Shown here in pieces: positions 32,431 to 43,724 of a stretch of 64,000 nucleotides of DNA. The position numbers and the translations under genes are program-made. A model generated the notes under the pieces. It saw only the letters and a program-made list of their open reading frames with translations. It did no database searches and was not told where the DNA came from. Location of the stretch: assembly GCF_030269925.1 (NCBI RefSeq), contig NC_085133.1, positions 3,306,001 to 3,370,000 of the forward strand, written 5' to 3'. The first letter of the stretch is position 1. The number at the start of each line of letters is the position of its first letter. Source of the DNA: Bombyx mori (Eukaryota; Arthropoda; Insecta; Lepidoptera; Bombycidae).

Positions 32431-32754
32431 AATCTATTTTCTAGGTGCACGTATTTTAAGGTGCATAATGATATTCGGCGCATATAAACGGCACTTGGCC
32501 CAGTTTTCGTCGTATCTGAGCTGTATTGCGCCACGCTGTGTTGCATAACACCCTGTATACTATATACAATTTCGATATGCATTAGTGCGGTGTGCGTTTG
32601 AGTAATTGCCTGTTTCGTGTTACTTACTACATATGTATATGCGTTGCTGTTTTATCGGCTTCGATGAGCCGAAGACCCTCGGTGTTGTGTCCTTACAAAA
32701 TTCTAACGAAATGTGTTACGGCTGAAAAAAGTAAGGACCGTGGTACTGAACCGA

Positions 32755-32961
32755 TTTTTTTTTGCTTAGTTCAATGGACGAGCTCACGGTTCATCTTAAG
32801 TTGATACCAGAGTCAATAGACGTCTATAACGTAAATGACGCCACTCATCTTAAGACATGAGTTCTAAGTCTCAGTTTTACAATGTAACGGCTGCCGCGCC
32901 TTTCAAGCCGAAACGCATTACGGCTTCACGGCATAAATAGACAGGGTTCACATAACGCCCT
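32755..32961 (-). mobile_element. Bm1 SINE, 3' part (split copy)
   Basis: Minus-strand Bm1 tail region, interrupted at 32961 by a GC-rich LINE. The SINE continues at 33285-33306 and 33565-33769. Confidence 0.8.
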
Positions 32962-33284
32962 TTTTTTTTTTTTTTTCCGGGCCGATGGCCGAACCTCCTA
33001 CGAGGTCCCCACGCCTAGGGGGCGCGCGGAGTATGTGAGACTCAACGATCTGCAGGTGTTGAGAGCAGACCGCGGGCCCAAGGAATTTAGGGCCCATCCA
33101 CTAAACGACTCCCCTGCACTCTTACACCCGGCGTCCGATCTCCGTCCGGGGTCTAAACCCGGTCAGAGTAGGGGGGTTCCCGCGGTCATCACTACAACCA
33201 GACACGCGGCGCCACCCCGAGGACGCCCGACCGACGGGTCGTCGAGGCGATAGTCGACGACCAACGACGTCAGTCTCCGCGTAG
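32962..33284 (-). mobile_element. GC-rich LINE 3' end inserted in Bm1
   Basis: T run followed by GGCCGAACCTCCTACGAGGT and a GC-rich 3' UTR. Perfect 13-bp duplication CACATAACGCCCT at 32949-32961 and 33285-33297. The same family sits at 43196-43707; possibly an R1-clade element, not proven. Confidence 0.85.
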
Positions 33285-33306
33285 CACATAACGCCCTACC
33301 TTAACC

Positions 33307-33564
33307 AGTCACCGTCTTCGCCAAGCCCGTCGCTTGCGACAAAGGGCTCGACGAGTAAATTAACCCATAGATACAGCCCACTGACTTTCTCGTTGGATCT
33401 TCTCAGTGGGTCGCGTTTCCGATCCGGTGGTAGATTCTGCAAAGAACTGCTCTTACTAGGGCCAGTGTTAGTAACACTCCCGGTTTGAGCCCCGTGAGCT
33501 CATCCACACTTCAAGGAAAAGCTGAAATAGCCTCTCAAGGCTATCAGCATAGGTAGGGAAAAAA
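33307..33564 (+). mobile_element. BMC1-like LINE 3' end inserted in the same Bm1
   Basis: From the ORF end (AAGGGCTCGACGAGTAAATT) through the 3' UTR to GGTAGGGAAAAAA. Bm1 sequence lies on both sides. Confidence 0.82.
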
Positions 33565-33769
33565 GCCATACCACCAGTAATTATATTTGTTGCAGGTTTG
33601 ATTTATATTACACGATGCTATTCCTTCACCGTGGGGGTCGTTCGTAAGCATTGTTGGGTATTTATTTCATTATAAAAATCGGTACCTGCTTACGGGATTC
33701 GAACACCGACACAGTCGCATCGCTCGATACGAATGCACCGGACGTCCAGTCTTTTAGGCGACGGCGACT
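33565..33769 (-). mobile_element. Bm1 SINE, head part (split copy)
   Basis: Minus strand holds the tRNA-like head with GTGTTCGAATCCCG, and the body to ACTGGTGGTATGGC. Confidence 0.8.
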
Positions 33770-33998
33770 TACAATATGCTCAGCTGATATTACGCAAATC
33801 GATTTTGTAGGTTTGTTTTATGGTAATGCAATTCCTTCATCATGGAAATCGTGTAGATAGGTCAAAAACGAACTAAGCTCTTCAGACGGCGTGTTCATGT
33901 GGATGGTACCATAAAGCTAGAACACGTGGTTGCTTCGTGACAAAAATCGACAGAACTGTAGTAACTACATAACTTTTCATTCATGGTCTTACTGTTAA

Positions 33999-34162
33999 CA
34001 GTGTGATTAGTGCGAGCTTCTTAACGTTCTCGATAGCGTAAAAGTTAAGTCGATTTTGTTGGAACAGCGCCCCTAGCGGCAAACGTACGAAAACGATCCA
34101 TACAAATATGAGTTAACTTTTACGCTATCGAGAACGTTAAAAAACTCGCACTAAGCACACTG
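33999..34162. mobile_element. 164-bp MITE with ~48-bp inverted repeats
   Basis: Ends CAGTGTGATTAGTGCGAG and CTCGCACTAAGCACACTG. The inverted arms extend about 48 bp each through CGATAGCGTAAAAGTTAA with few mismatches. The centre holds GCGCCCCTAGCGGC. No coding, and no convincing target duplication, so the superfamily is open. A half copy lies at 6031-6100. Confidence 0.82.
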
Positions 34163-34365
34163 GTCATCAAGTAATTGTCATACCGTGAATACCACAACAA
34201 ATCATGATTCATAAAGCCCAATCCTCCAGTATAACGGCTGCCCCACCCTTCAAACTGAAACGCACAATAGCTCTGGCTACGTCGACCTATTGTTTAATCC
34301 TACAAGCTATTTAGGTCCTGTGATGATACGTCGTTTTGAAGCCATAAGCCACCCCTAGCTAGTTC

Positions 34366-34548
34366 TCCCCGAGGTAATAATGCTTGCCGGTTTGAAGGGT
34401 GGGGCAGCCGCTGTGCCGTGGAATTGAGACTAGAAACCATGTCACAAGGGGCGTGGCTGCATTTAGCTTTGTTGATGGCTGCAGTAACCACTTAACAACA
34501 GGTGAGCCGTGATCCCATTCAAATGTCTAAGCAATAATAATAAAAAAA
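34366..34548 (+). mobile_element. Diverged Bm1 SINE
   Basis: GTTTGAAGGGTGGGGCAGCC to AATGTCTAAGCAATAATAATA. A short inverted Bm1 scrap lies at 34228-34262. Confidence 0.75.
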
Positions 34549-35790
34549 ACTTTATCTATAATCTATAAGGTTAACATATTGTCTCACTACAACACGTTAG
34601 CATTAACATAACAATTATAATTTATTATTCACTTTCAAAGGCGCATTACGTCTGTGTACTCTACATCCTAGCAATCATAACTATTTTTATAAATACAATC
34701 ATCATTTCCTTACCTACTTAGCCTTAAATGAATTCTATTCTCTAGTAGAGGACAACCGGAAGTTAAAGGTCTAAGTTGTTAGACTTACCCGCCACTAGTC
34801 ACTGTTGCACCAAAAATAACTCAGGTAATTCTTGTGCCTTAATCCAAGAGTACTTAATACTATTTATTCTTATGACGGGTATCTTTTTAAATAATCTGCA
34901 AACTAAATAATTTGATAAGTAATTTCTTTTTTTTATAGCTACATTTGGGCAGAGGAAATGTGTTAATTGATACTAGAATGACAGTTCGAAGTGAAAGCCT
35001 TAATTATATTGTGAAACGGCTGCTCCACCCTTCAAAATAAAATCTTCAAGCGAGGATAAAAAGGCCTGATAGCATATCATAGTGTCACGCAGGGTCCAAT
35101 AGATCGACTGACAATAGATCGATTTGTTCCCGCGGAAAATATATCATAAACACTACTCTATTTCTGTTTATTTTAAAGTTAATGGCATCGACTGTACTTG
35201 AAAATGGTAGACCTTGGGAAAAAAAAACGCTGGGGTAATTTGACCTATCAGTAGTTCAACAACCGGTAAACAGATGTGTCAGGGCCGGAAGTCCAAATGA
35301 CCGGTGATCCTTAATCTAAACATCGGAAACAGGCACACGCACACTCAAGTACGCACGTCTCGTGACGTAACTCATTATATAGTTAATGGATCATTTAAGT
35401 ATGACTGTCCGTTTGTGTCAGCGAATTTTCCTTGTCACAATCAGATGCGGCAGTTTTTTTCCATTTTAAAATCTTAGTACTGCATCATAAATTTTCTTTG
35501 CCTTATTGGACGGAAACATTAAACTTTCAAAATTAACATTTTGATATTTAACTATTTAGACTATACCATTTACGATTCTGACGTGAAGGTGAATGTATCA
35601 TACACATTGTAATGTGTAAGGCTTCAGTAACAAGTCAAGATCAAATGGGGCGTGATATCATTCATCCATCCACGTAATTAGTCTCTGTGCTCTAAACTTT
35701 GAGATCCACAGTTGCTCTAATAAGCTTTGAAATCCACGTTGATACTACGATTCTCTCTGTGCTTTGTACCATACGTTCTAAGGTGATACT
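34549..35790. other. Unassigned stretch with Bm1 scraps
   Basis: Very decayed Bm1-like words near 35020 (minus) and 35600-35690 (plus). Otherwise nothing recognised. Confidence 0.4.
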
Positions 35791-35796
35791 TTTTAC

Positions 35797-36050
35797 TGGT
35801 GGTAGGACCTCTAGTGAGTCCGCGCGGGTAGGTACCACCACCCTGTCTATTTCTGCGGTGAAGCAGTAATGCGTTTCGGTTTGAAGGGTGGGGCAGCCGT
35901 TGTAACTATACTTAAAACCTTAGAACTTACATCCTAAGATGGGTGGCGCATTTACGTCGTAGATGTATATGGGCTCCAGTAACCACTTAACACCAGGTGG
36001 GCTGTGAGCTCGTCCACCATAGAAGCAATAAAAAATAAATAAAAAAACAT
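35797..36050 (+). mobile_element. Bm1 SINE, half-length class
   Basis: Starts ACTGGTGGTAGGACCTC, ends GAAGCAATAAAAAATAAATA. 36051-36570 is unassigned. Confidence 0.9.
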
Positions 36051-36575
36051 TGATATCTAAAATACGCGAGTGCATTTCAATAATCTTACGTCATCAGTAC
36101 ATGTAAGAGAACCCAACATTATCTGCTGATAAAACGCACACGCCTACTTACTTCATTTATCAATTGGCCGCTACGTTTTTATATTTAGAGGTGATATCGA
36201 TTTTTTATGACATATTTTCGGAGAGTACGTTATTTTTGGGCGTTGTAACCGATCGTTATTTGTACCGATTTTATAAGAATTACCCTAATGAGTTATAGGG
36301 AAATTTGGGCTTCAATAATCTGCTAATTGTATCTAATTGCTAGCTCTAAAATAAGTGCCATAAATAATTCGAAATACAACAGCGCTTATCAGTGTGTAGA
36401 CAAACATACGTGTCCAACTATGCCACAAGATAGTGCAGTGACATTCACCTAAATATGTAAAGGTATGGTTCACCGATGATCATGAACTGAATTCTCATTT
36501 TAGGCATAGTTCGGAGAAAAATATTTTACAGTTCTTAAATAAGTACCGTCGAAGGTTTTCACTTGAAGCCAAGTT

Positions 36576-36760
36576 CAACCCACTGAGTTCCTCGCCGGAT
36601 CTTCTCATTGAGTCGCGATTCCGATCTGGTGGTAGATTCTGTGTAGCACTGTTCTTGCTAGAACCAGTGTTAGCTAATTCTGTTAGATTGAGTCCCGTGA
36701 GCTCTCCTACTAGTCACAGCTGGAAAATCCCCTTACCAGGGAAAAGGTAGGGAAAAAAGA
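36576..36760 (+). mobile_element. BMC1-like LINE 3' UTR fragment
   Basis: CCACTGAGTTCCTCGCC to AAAGGTAGGGAAAAAA, no coding left. Confidence 0.8.
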
Positions 36761-37103
36761 AAGAACCAGATGGTATGTGACCGAAATGAATACTGAAATT
36801 GCATTGTGCATGAGCGCAGTGATTTCAGGTGAGCTTTACTCCAATGGCGCTGGTGATGTGATTTTCAAAGGGGATACTGGAATCCTCTCAAGTAATTCCT
36901 CAAAGAGGCTCCGCAATTTGATTATAATCATGACATCTTTCATACCATAACGCATATTTGCCTTCTTCGTTATAATGATATGTCCGCCTAAATGAGTTTT
37001 GAAGGGTGATGACAGCGCCAGATAATCACTTCGCCATTGTATTGATGACGTTCATCATCAATAGTAAATACTCACAATCAGATATCCTGATTTTTTTTTG
37101 TTA

Positions 37104-37538
37104 TTTTTTTTTATTGCTTTGATTGGTGGACGAGCTCACAGACCACCTGGTGTTAAGTGGTTACTGGAGCCCATAGACATCTACAACGTAAATGCGCCAC
37201 CCTCCTTGAGATATAAGTTCTAAAGTCTCAGTATAGTTACAACGGCTGCCCCACCCTTCAAACCGAAACGCATTACTGCTTCACGGCAGAAATAGGCGGG
37301 GTGGTGGTACCTACCCGTGTGGACTCACAAGAGGTCCTACCACCAGTAATTACGCATATTAGAATTTTGCGGGTTTGATTTTTATTACACGATTTTAGTC
37401 CTTCACCGTGGAACTCAATCGTGAACATTTGTCGAGTACGTATTTCATTAGAAAAATTGGTACCCACCTGAGATTCGAACACCGGTGCATCGCTCAACAC
37501 GAATGCATCAAACTTCTTATCCGTTAGGCCACGACGAC
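37104..37538 (-). mobile_element. Full-length Bm1 SINE
   Basis: About 435 bp. The minus strand starts GTCGTCGTGGCCTAACGG (A-box side), B box GTGTTCGAATCTC, and runs through the body to the A tail (T run from 37104). Length fits full Bm1. Confidence 0.93.
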
Positions 37539-37921
37539 ATACAGAGATGTATACAGAGTGAACATGATTCTATACCGCCAATTTGCTAACGATAATCCTA
37601 TATAGGACCTACCCAATCCCCATACCAAACCCAATATCCTACCCAATTTTCGGAACTTCAATGCTCGCCACTGTAATTTTACACATGCGAGAAAATTTAT
37701 TAAGTTTTTTAATCGAAATACATTTGGCCATAATAGATTTTCTGTGTAAACAATAATAATATTGCGCAATAAATGATGTAATGTTGTCGTTATTTAGATA
37801 AGTGCGGATTATGAATACGTAACATACCTTCACAAACAGCGAACTCAAGGTCAAAGAATTCAAAAACAACAAATGTTATTATTACCACTGAACTGAAATT
37901 GGCTTCGGAAAACTTTTTCGA

Positions 37922-38128
37922 ATGTTTCAACAACAAATCGCCAATTGTAGATTTATCAGTGACGTCACGACGACAATTCCCATAACTGCTGATGATGTAA
38001 TGATCGATCCTGCTGAAGTAAGTTCAGAGCTACCCTACATCCTGTTACAAACTAAATTCGGGCCTTACAAAATCAGAAGCGGTCTAAACGATTCTGATAA
38101 GAGCAAGTACATGATCCGCTCTACATAG
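37922..38128 (+). other. Coding-like open frame, unidentified
   Basis: 68 codons, mixed composition, containing SELPYILLQTKFGPYKIRSG. A GAA|GTAAGT donor-like site lies inside at about 38019. No relative recognised; it could be an exon, a transposon remnant or chance. Confidence 0.2.
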
Positions 38129-38153
38129 AGATCGCTCTACATAGAGACAATTT
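38121..38153. repeat. Short tandem duplication
   Basis: CGCTCTACATAGAGA occurs twice in tandem, overlapping the end of the open frame above. Confidence 0.8.
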
Positions 38154-38502
38154 GAGGTTGCACAACCGTTTGCGCTCGGAGGACGTGTTGGGTAACGCTT
38201 GGACGGGATCTACATGGGAACGGATGACGCGAATAATACCTCAAATAAACAGACCGATGATGTCTAGAAGAGGGTTCTCAAAGTGCTTACCGAACCCCTC
38301 AAAAGTATGCATTCCCTCCTTGTATCGATAATCCTCATGCTGAGAGTCGTGGTCTCATGAGGCTTGGGAAACACACATGGTCCCGCATCCTTCAGTGTTT
38401 TTAGAAGAGATTTAGTTCTTCGATGCCGCTGAAGCTTTATTTAGGTCCGGCTAATTAACCGCCGCCAGACATCCGGCTTTGACTGTTTTACTGTTTTATG
38501 CA

Positions 38503-38625
38503 GGTAGGCAGCGGCTTGCCTCTGCCCCTGGCATTGCTGACGTCCGTGGGCGACGGTAACCACTTACCATCAGGTGGGCTGTATGCTCGTCTGCCTGCTC
38601 GAGCAATAAAAATAAAAGAAAAAAT
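38503..38625 (+). mobile_element. Solo family-B unit
   Basis: GGTAGGCAGCGGCTTGCC to CTGCTCGAGCAATAAAAATAA. 38626-39190 unassigned. Confidence 0.85.
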
Positions 38626-39193
38626 ATACGGTTGAAAGGTCAAATTCCAACTCATCCCTTCTCTTTTCTCAAAGCTTGTGACCAGCATTAGCAGAGTTAA
38701 GTATGACTATGTTTTCTTAGAATGCAAAAAAAAAACACTTAACCAACCAACATTTAACGAAGCAATAAAAATTCAAAACACATCGACACATCCACAAACA
38801 GAGCATGCGTTATCAACCTTACTCATTCGTTCGCAATTCAAATTATTTAACATTTCCTGATAAGATAGCATCGCGATGAATCCGCGATCAGTTTCAGACT
38901 AAATATGCTATTAAAAACGAAAAACAGCATGGATACGAGTGACAGGCAAGAAGTAAAGGGAAAACGCCCCAGAGCATACACTCCCATGAGATAGTCGGAC
39001 CTAATTCGATCTTCTCTGAGCATCAAGTTCTAGGATAATGAAGCCAAGGATCGCAGCAGATTGAGCCACATCGTACATGAGAGAGTGATGCAGCAGAGTA
39101 CGTACGACCCTCAATAATGAGGAAAGTGATGCGAGGAGAAGGCAGTGAAAACAATCAAATTTTATTTAAACATCTTGCGTTTTTTATTGTATA

Positions 39194-39656
39194 CTAGCAG
39201 AACCGGCAGACTTCGTAGTGCCTCAATCGATAAAACAAACAAAAGGAATCCGTCCGACGGGGGACACATCAAAGGAAAAACAAAATTGTTATTTTTATTT
39301 AATTCCCAGCTTTTTCATATTTATTTTCACCTTTTAAACTTTCTCTAGACTTTCACAAATAATTCAAGATCAAAATTAGCCAACGAGCTCACAGCCCACC
39401 TGGTGTTAAGTGGTTACTGGAGCCCATAGACATCCACAACATAAATGCGCCACCCACCTTGAGATATAAGTTCTAAGGTCTCAGTATAGTTACAACGGCT
39501 ACCCCACTCTTCAAACCGAAACGCATTACTGCTTCACGGCAGAAATAGGCAGGGCGGTGGTACCTACCCGTGCGGACTCACAAGAGGTCCTACCACCAGC
39601 TCTCGAGTTTTAGCGAGACTAACGAACACCAATTCATTTTTATATATATATGTAGA
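39194..39656 (-). mobile_element. Helitron-like element, family 4, with Bm1 inside
   Basis: Plus strand A|CTAGCAGAACCGG ... TATATGTAGA|T. Minus strand starts TCTACATATATATATAAAAA and GTTCGTTAGTCTCGC. A Bm1 (39381-39599) sits inside. Without it the element is about 245 bp. Confidence 0.75.
39381..39599 (-). mobile_element. Bm1 SINE nested in Helitron
   Basis: Minus strand starts CTGGTGGTAGGACCTC, the recurrent boundary, and runs to GTGGGCTGTGAGCTCG. The last ~25 bp and A tail are missing. Confidence 0.88.
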
Positions 39657-39956
39657 TGCATTATCGATCCATTTTTTATTTGACTTATTTATTAGGCACA
39701 CAATTAAACATTACAAGCTAAAAAAGAAAAGATACACAATAAATAACAACAAGTAAAATTTTTTGTTTGTAACGTAAGCCATGCGCGCACAACTAATCAG
39801 GACAAATGTGCTAAGTAAATACACAATGTTCTTTACAACTATAGAACAATACAGCACGATAACAAAAATCAATTTAACTTTTAATGTAAGGAAGTAACAA
39901 TAAATCACAAAGGAAATCACATGAAACATTAAACAATTACACTATCTAATCTACTA

Positions 39957-40112
39957 ATCACATAGAGGATGCCCTTTATTGGAACGAAGTTCCTTACGGC
40001 AGGCTTGGAGGGGATAGGGATTTTGCTGCGCGACCGAACTGAAAAAAATGTGATAGTAAAACCATAAGAAAAATTCCGTGGAAAAAAGTGCGTGGAATAA
40101 AACCGTTAAATG
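39957..40112 (+). repeat. Unclassified dispersed repeat, copy 1
   Basis: GGAACGAAGTTCCTTACGGC, GATTTTGCTGCGCGACCGAA and ATGTGATAGTAAAACC are shared in inverted orientation with 51172-51400. No ends recognised. Confidence 0.65.
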
Positions 40113-40477
40113 AGACGTGCGCAGGCGCGACAGTCGTATGCACAAGCGAGTAGTGTATAATACCTTTCTCTTTCTCCCTCTTTCTTTTCGTTCTCTCATC
40201 CCTTCTCTCTCTATTTTGTAATTATTTCTATTTCTATGTAATTTTATGTTGTCAAACAAAAATAAACAGACATATTTTGTTATTTTAATTGATAATTTGA
40301 ATTACGATTTTATTTTTATTTTACGAAATTTATCATTTTTATAAACATCGCTAATTTATATGTAAATATATCCAATTCAGTTGACGAGTTTTGAATACTC
40401 TTTCAATTTATGTGGGCACAGATATTGAGTCATCGAATAGCTCATCACCACGGAAACTGTATAGGTAATAACAATAA

Positions 40478-40522
40478 CTAGTGGTCCCGTAGTAGTCGAA
40501 ATTCGACTATAATTAATTCGCT
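40478..40522 (-). mobile_element. Helitron family 1, 3' terminus only
   Basis: A|CTAGTGGTCCCGTAG plus hairpin, then a break. The matching 5' part is probably at 40970-41135. Confidence 0.75.
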
Positions 40523-40589
40523 GGACGTAGATCCTCGGGATCCTCCAAAAAGTCCACTGAACAAGTCTCAGTAAATAGGATAATAGGAG

Positions 40590-40778
40590 TAATGGTAGAA
40601 CTTCTTTCTAGAGTCCGCACGGGTAGGTTGTAACTATACTGAGACTTTAGAATTCATTTTTCAAGGTGGGTGGCGGCATTTACATTGTAGATGTCTATGG
40701 GCTCCAGTAACCACTTAAAACCAGGTGGGCTGTGAGCTCGTCCACCCACCTAAGCAATAAAGAAAAAAGAAAAAAAAA
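40590..40778 (+). mobile_element. Bm1 SINE with internal deletion
   Basis: AATGGTAGAACTTC..GGGTAGG joins directly to GTTGTAACTATACTGAG, removing about 60 bp. Normal tail CACCTAAGCAATAAAG. Confidence 0.82.
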
Positions 40779-40969
40779 CCATTTTACTGAGATTATATTT
40801 CATCCCATATCGTCTCATCTCATTTCATTTAATTTCATGCAAATTGATTAATGTTTCAAATTAATCAACTTCATTTCATATTACCATTTTTTTAAATATA
40901 AAATATTAGACTCTTTGGTTTAATATCTTTGCCTTTCCAGTTGAAAAAATAGAGCTACTACTACTCATA

Positions 40970-41140
40970 ATGTTTGACAACAAAAGAGTATGCATGCGTG
41001 TGTGTGGCAAATACATGGTAGGGTGTGTTATGATTTTTTTGTTGATTTAATGTATTTTTAGGCATAATAAAAAAAAAAAATATATTAGCATTCGGCACTC
41101 CTTCTCTATGTTCTCTATAAGTGTGGGATGTGGTACTCTA
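40970..41140 (-). mobile_element. Helitron family 1, 5' half
   Basis: GTTTGACAACAAAAGAGTAT to CTCTATAAGTGTGGGA matches the 5' half of minus-strand copies. Its outer 5' end is lost at the junction with the next Helitron. Confidence 0.75.
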
Positions 41141-41146
41141 TAAGTA

Positions 41147-41563
41147 TCAATATATTAATACGTGAAGCAAAAACTTTGTATCCCTTTTTACGAAAATTGC
41201 GCGGACGGAGGAGTATGAAATTTTCCACACTTATAGAGAATATAGAAGAAGTGCACAATGCTAATATTTTTTTTAAATAATGCATAAAAGATACATTAAA
41301 TCAATAAAGAAAACATTACACACACTACCTACCATGTATTTGACGCACACACACATGCATACTATTTATTGTCAAACTTTTGTTATTGGCTTCTGTTGTC
41401 AAATTGAGAATAGATTAAATATTGTTCGTCTTTGTTAATATTTTTTATAGTGTAGTATTGGCGAAAATTGTGATTATAGAAGTATAAAATACAATCATAA
41501 TAGTGTACAAACTTACAATTCCAATAAATTATAGTCGAATTTCGACTAATGCGGGACCTCTAG
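41147..41563 (+). mobile_element. Non-autonomous Helitron, family 1
   Basis: A|TCAATATATTAATACG ... GGGACCTCTAG|T. Hairpin TAGTCGAATTTCGACTA present. 41564-42084 is unassigned and AT-rich. Confidence 0.88.
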
Positions 41564-42084
41564 TTAATATATAGATACATATTAATAACTTTTCAAACAA
41601 ATTTCAACAGCGCCACAAGAATAACTAGCTGATTAGCACACAACATCCTCAAGGGCGGACCAGTTACGCCCAGCCCTTTCCTAATTGACCACGATTTATT
41701 GAACACGCTACAAACTAACTATTTTAATTGACCCAATTATCTGAAAAAAATATACCCTGTATATTAACTACAGGATTTTGTTTTACTATTTTATTTTATT
41801 TGGAAGACAAACAATGCATTGAAAGTATATATAAAAACTAACCTCACAACTTAACACCATTTAAATGTCTTCGCATTTAAATAACTAAGCGACTGGGGCG
41901 TCACATCGCCTAGAATTATGTAATTAACGCAAAACTTAAAACAAAAACAAAAATAACAACAATTCAAAAAAATATATAGAAAAACGTAGTAAATAGAAAA
42001 TAATTAATAAAAAATTTGCATTCAATTAAAAATCTGCACATAAAGCCCTAGACTATATACTACTATAACTAATCATAACATAAA

Positions 42085-42270
42085 ATTTTGCCACGTACCA
42101 TCCGGCTTTGGAATGAGCTCTCCCATCCACAGTGTTTCCCGAGCGCTATGACATGTCCTTCTTCAAACGAAGCTTGCATAGAGTATTAAACGGTAGGCAA
42201 CGGCTTGGCTCTGCCCTTGGCATTGCTACAGTCCACGAGCAACGGTGACCACTCACCATCAGGCAAAAAA
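42085..42270 (+). mobile_element. Family-B LINE 3' fragment
   Basis: Starts TTTTGCCACGTACCATCC (coding LPRTIRLWNELS) and ends CATCAGGCAAAAAAAT with the last part of the tail deleted. Confidence 0.8.
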
Positions 42271-42412
42271 ATATGTAGAAATCGGTTTTCAAATACAAGC
42301 TTAGATAAACTCAGGGCATATAGGAACGAGGATGCTTAATATTTTGTGACTGGCTTCCTTTCCTTGTCGGTATAATTATACGGACAAAGAATATAATATC
42401 TATAATATATAC

Positions 42413-42852
42413 TTTTTTTTTATTGCTTAGATGGGTGGACGAGCTTACAGCCCACCTGGTGTTAAGTGGTTACTGGAGCCCATAGACATCCACAACGTAA
42501 ATGCGCCACCCACCTTGAGATACAAGTTCTAAGGTCTCAAGTATAGTAATGACGGCTGCCCCACCCTTCAAACCGAAACGCATTACTGCTTCACAGCAGA
42601 AATAGGCAGGGTGGTGGTACCCACCCGTGCGGACTCACAAGAGGTCCTACCACCAGTAATTACGCAAATTATAATTTTGCGGGTTTAATTTTTATTACAC
42701 GATGTTATTCCTTCACCGTGGAAGTCAATCGTGAACATTTGTTGAATACGTATTTCATTTGAAAAATTGGTACCCGCCTGCGGGATTCGAACACCGGTGC
42801 ATCGCTTCAACACGAATGCACCGGGCGTCTTATCCGTTAGGCCACGACGACT
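42413..42852 (-). mobile_element. Full-length Bm1 SINE
   Basis: 440 bp; minus strand AGTCGTCGTGGCCTAACGG head, B box GTGTTCGAATCCCG, all body blocks, A tail. TAATATCTATAATATATA occurs on both sides (42395-42412 region and 42863-42880 region), consistent with an AT-rich target duplication blurred by AT repeats. Confidence 0.94.
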
Positions 42853-43195
42853 AATATATAATCTAATATCTATAATATATAATTTAATATCTATAATTAT
42901 AGATATTAAACACCCAGATGCAAAAATATTTGCCCGAACGGGAATCAAAGCTACGACCCTCGACCCTGTAATCAGCCGTTAATACTAAAGCCAGTTTTGC
43001 CATCTTAGAATCGGCTCTGTTAACTTTAACTGTTTTTTTCCGGGAAATATTTCACAGACTCTCCTCATTTCCAGGACACGACATAGCGTTTATATTCCCA
43101 TACAAGTCTTTACTAAACTTACTAGTTTTAATTAGTATTACTTTATTCAAATATGTTTTTCGTGTCTAAAATAGGCATAATCATAATACGACACT

Positions 43196-43707
43196 TTTTT
43201 TTTTTTTTTTTTTTTCGGGTAGAGGGCCGAAACTCCTACGAGGTCCCCGCGCAAAAGGGGCGCGCGGGGTATGTGAGACTCAACGATCTGCATGGTGTTG
43301 TGAGCAGACCGCAGGCCCAAGGATTTTAGGACCCACCCACTAAACGACTCCCCTGCACTCTTACACCCGACGTCCGATCCCCTCCGAGGTCAGAACCCGG
43401 ATGAGGTAGGGGGGCTACCGCGGTCAACACTACAACCAGACGACGCGGCTCACCCCAAGGACGCCCAGCCGACGGAGCCTTCGAGGCGAATCGAAGGCTC
43501 TGAAACGTCGGCCGTCTCGGTACGGCAGCCCGTCGGGCCGCCCAAATGGTACCGCTGGTGTCCCGGAATACCCCGCTGGACCAGAACCAGCCTGCCGGGT
43601 CGGGACGCGATACACCGTCGACCGGTCGCTCTAATCACTCCACGGCAGCGCGCTAGAGTGCTGGTAGCGCGCCACGCGGCCTCACCCCCTCTGGTCGCCC
43701 CTTGACC
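43196..43707 (-). mobile_element. GC-rich LINE 3' end (R1-like?), 512 bp
   Basis: T run, then GAGGTCCCCGCGC and a strongly GC-rich body. Perfect 15-bp duplication TCATAATACGACACT at 43181-43195 and 43708-43722. Mostly 3' UTR; no RT motif present, so clade is not provable. Longest of three copies. Confidence 0.87.
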
Positions 43708-43724
43708 TCATAATACGACACTAT

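Noticed and set aside
33035..33253. Long GC-rich open frame
   Set aside because: Antisense within a LINE 3' UTR; GC-rich DNA lacks stops by composition.
43430..43638. GC-rich open frames on the minus strand
   Set aside because: Lie in the same type of LINE 3' UTR; no RT or nuclease motif seen.
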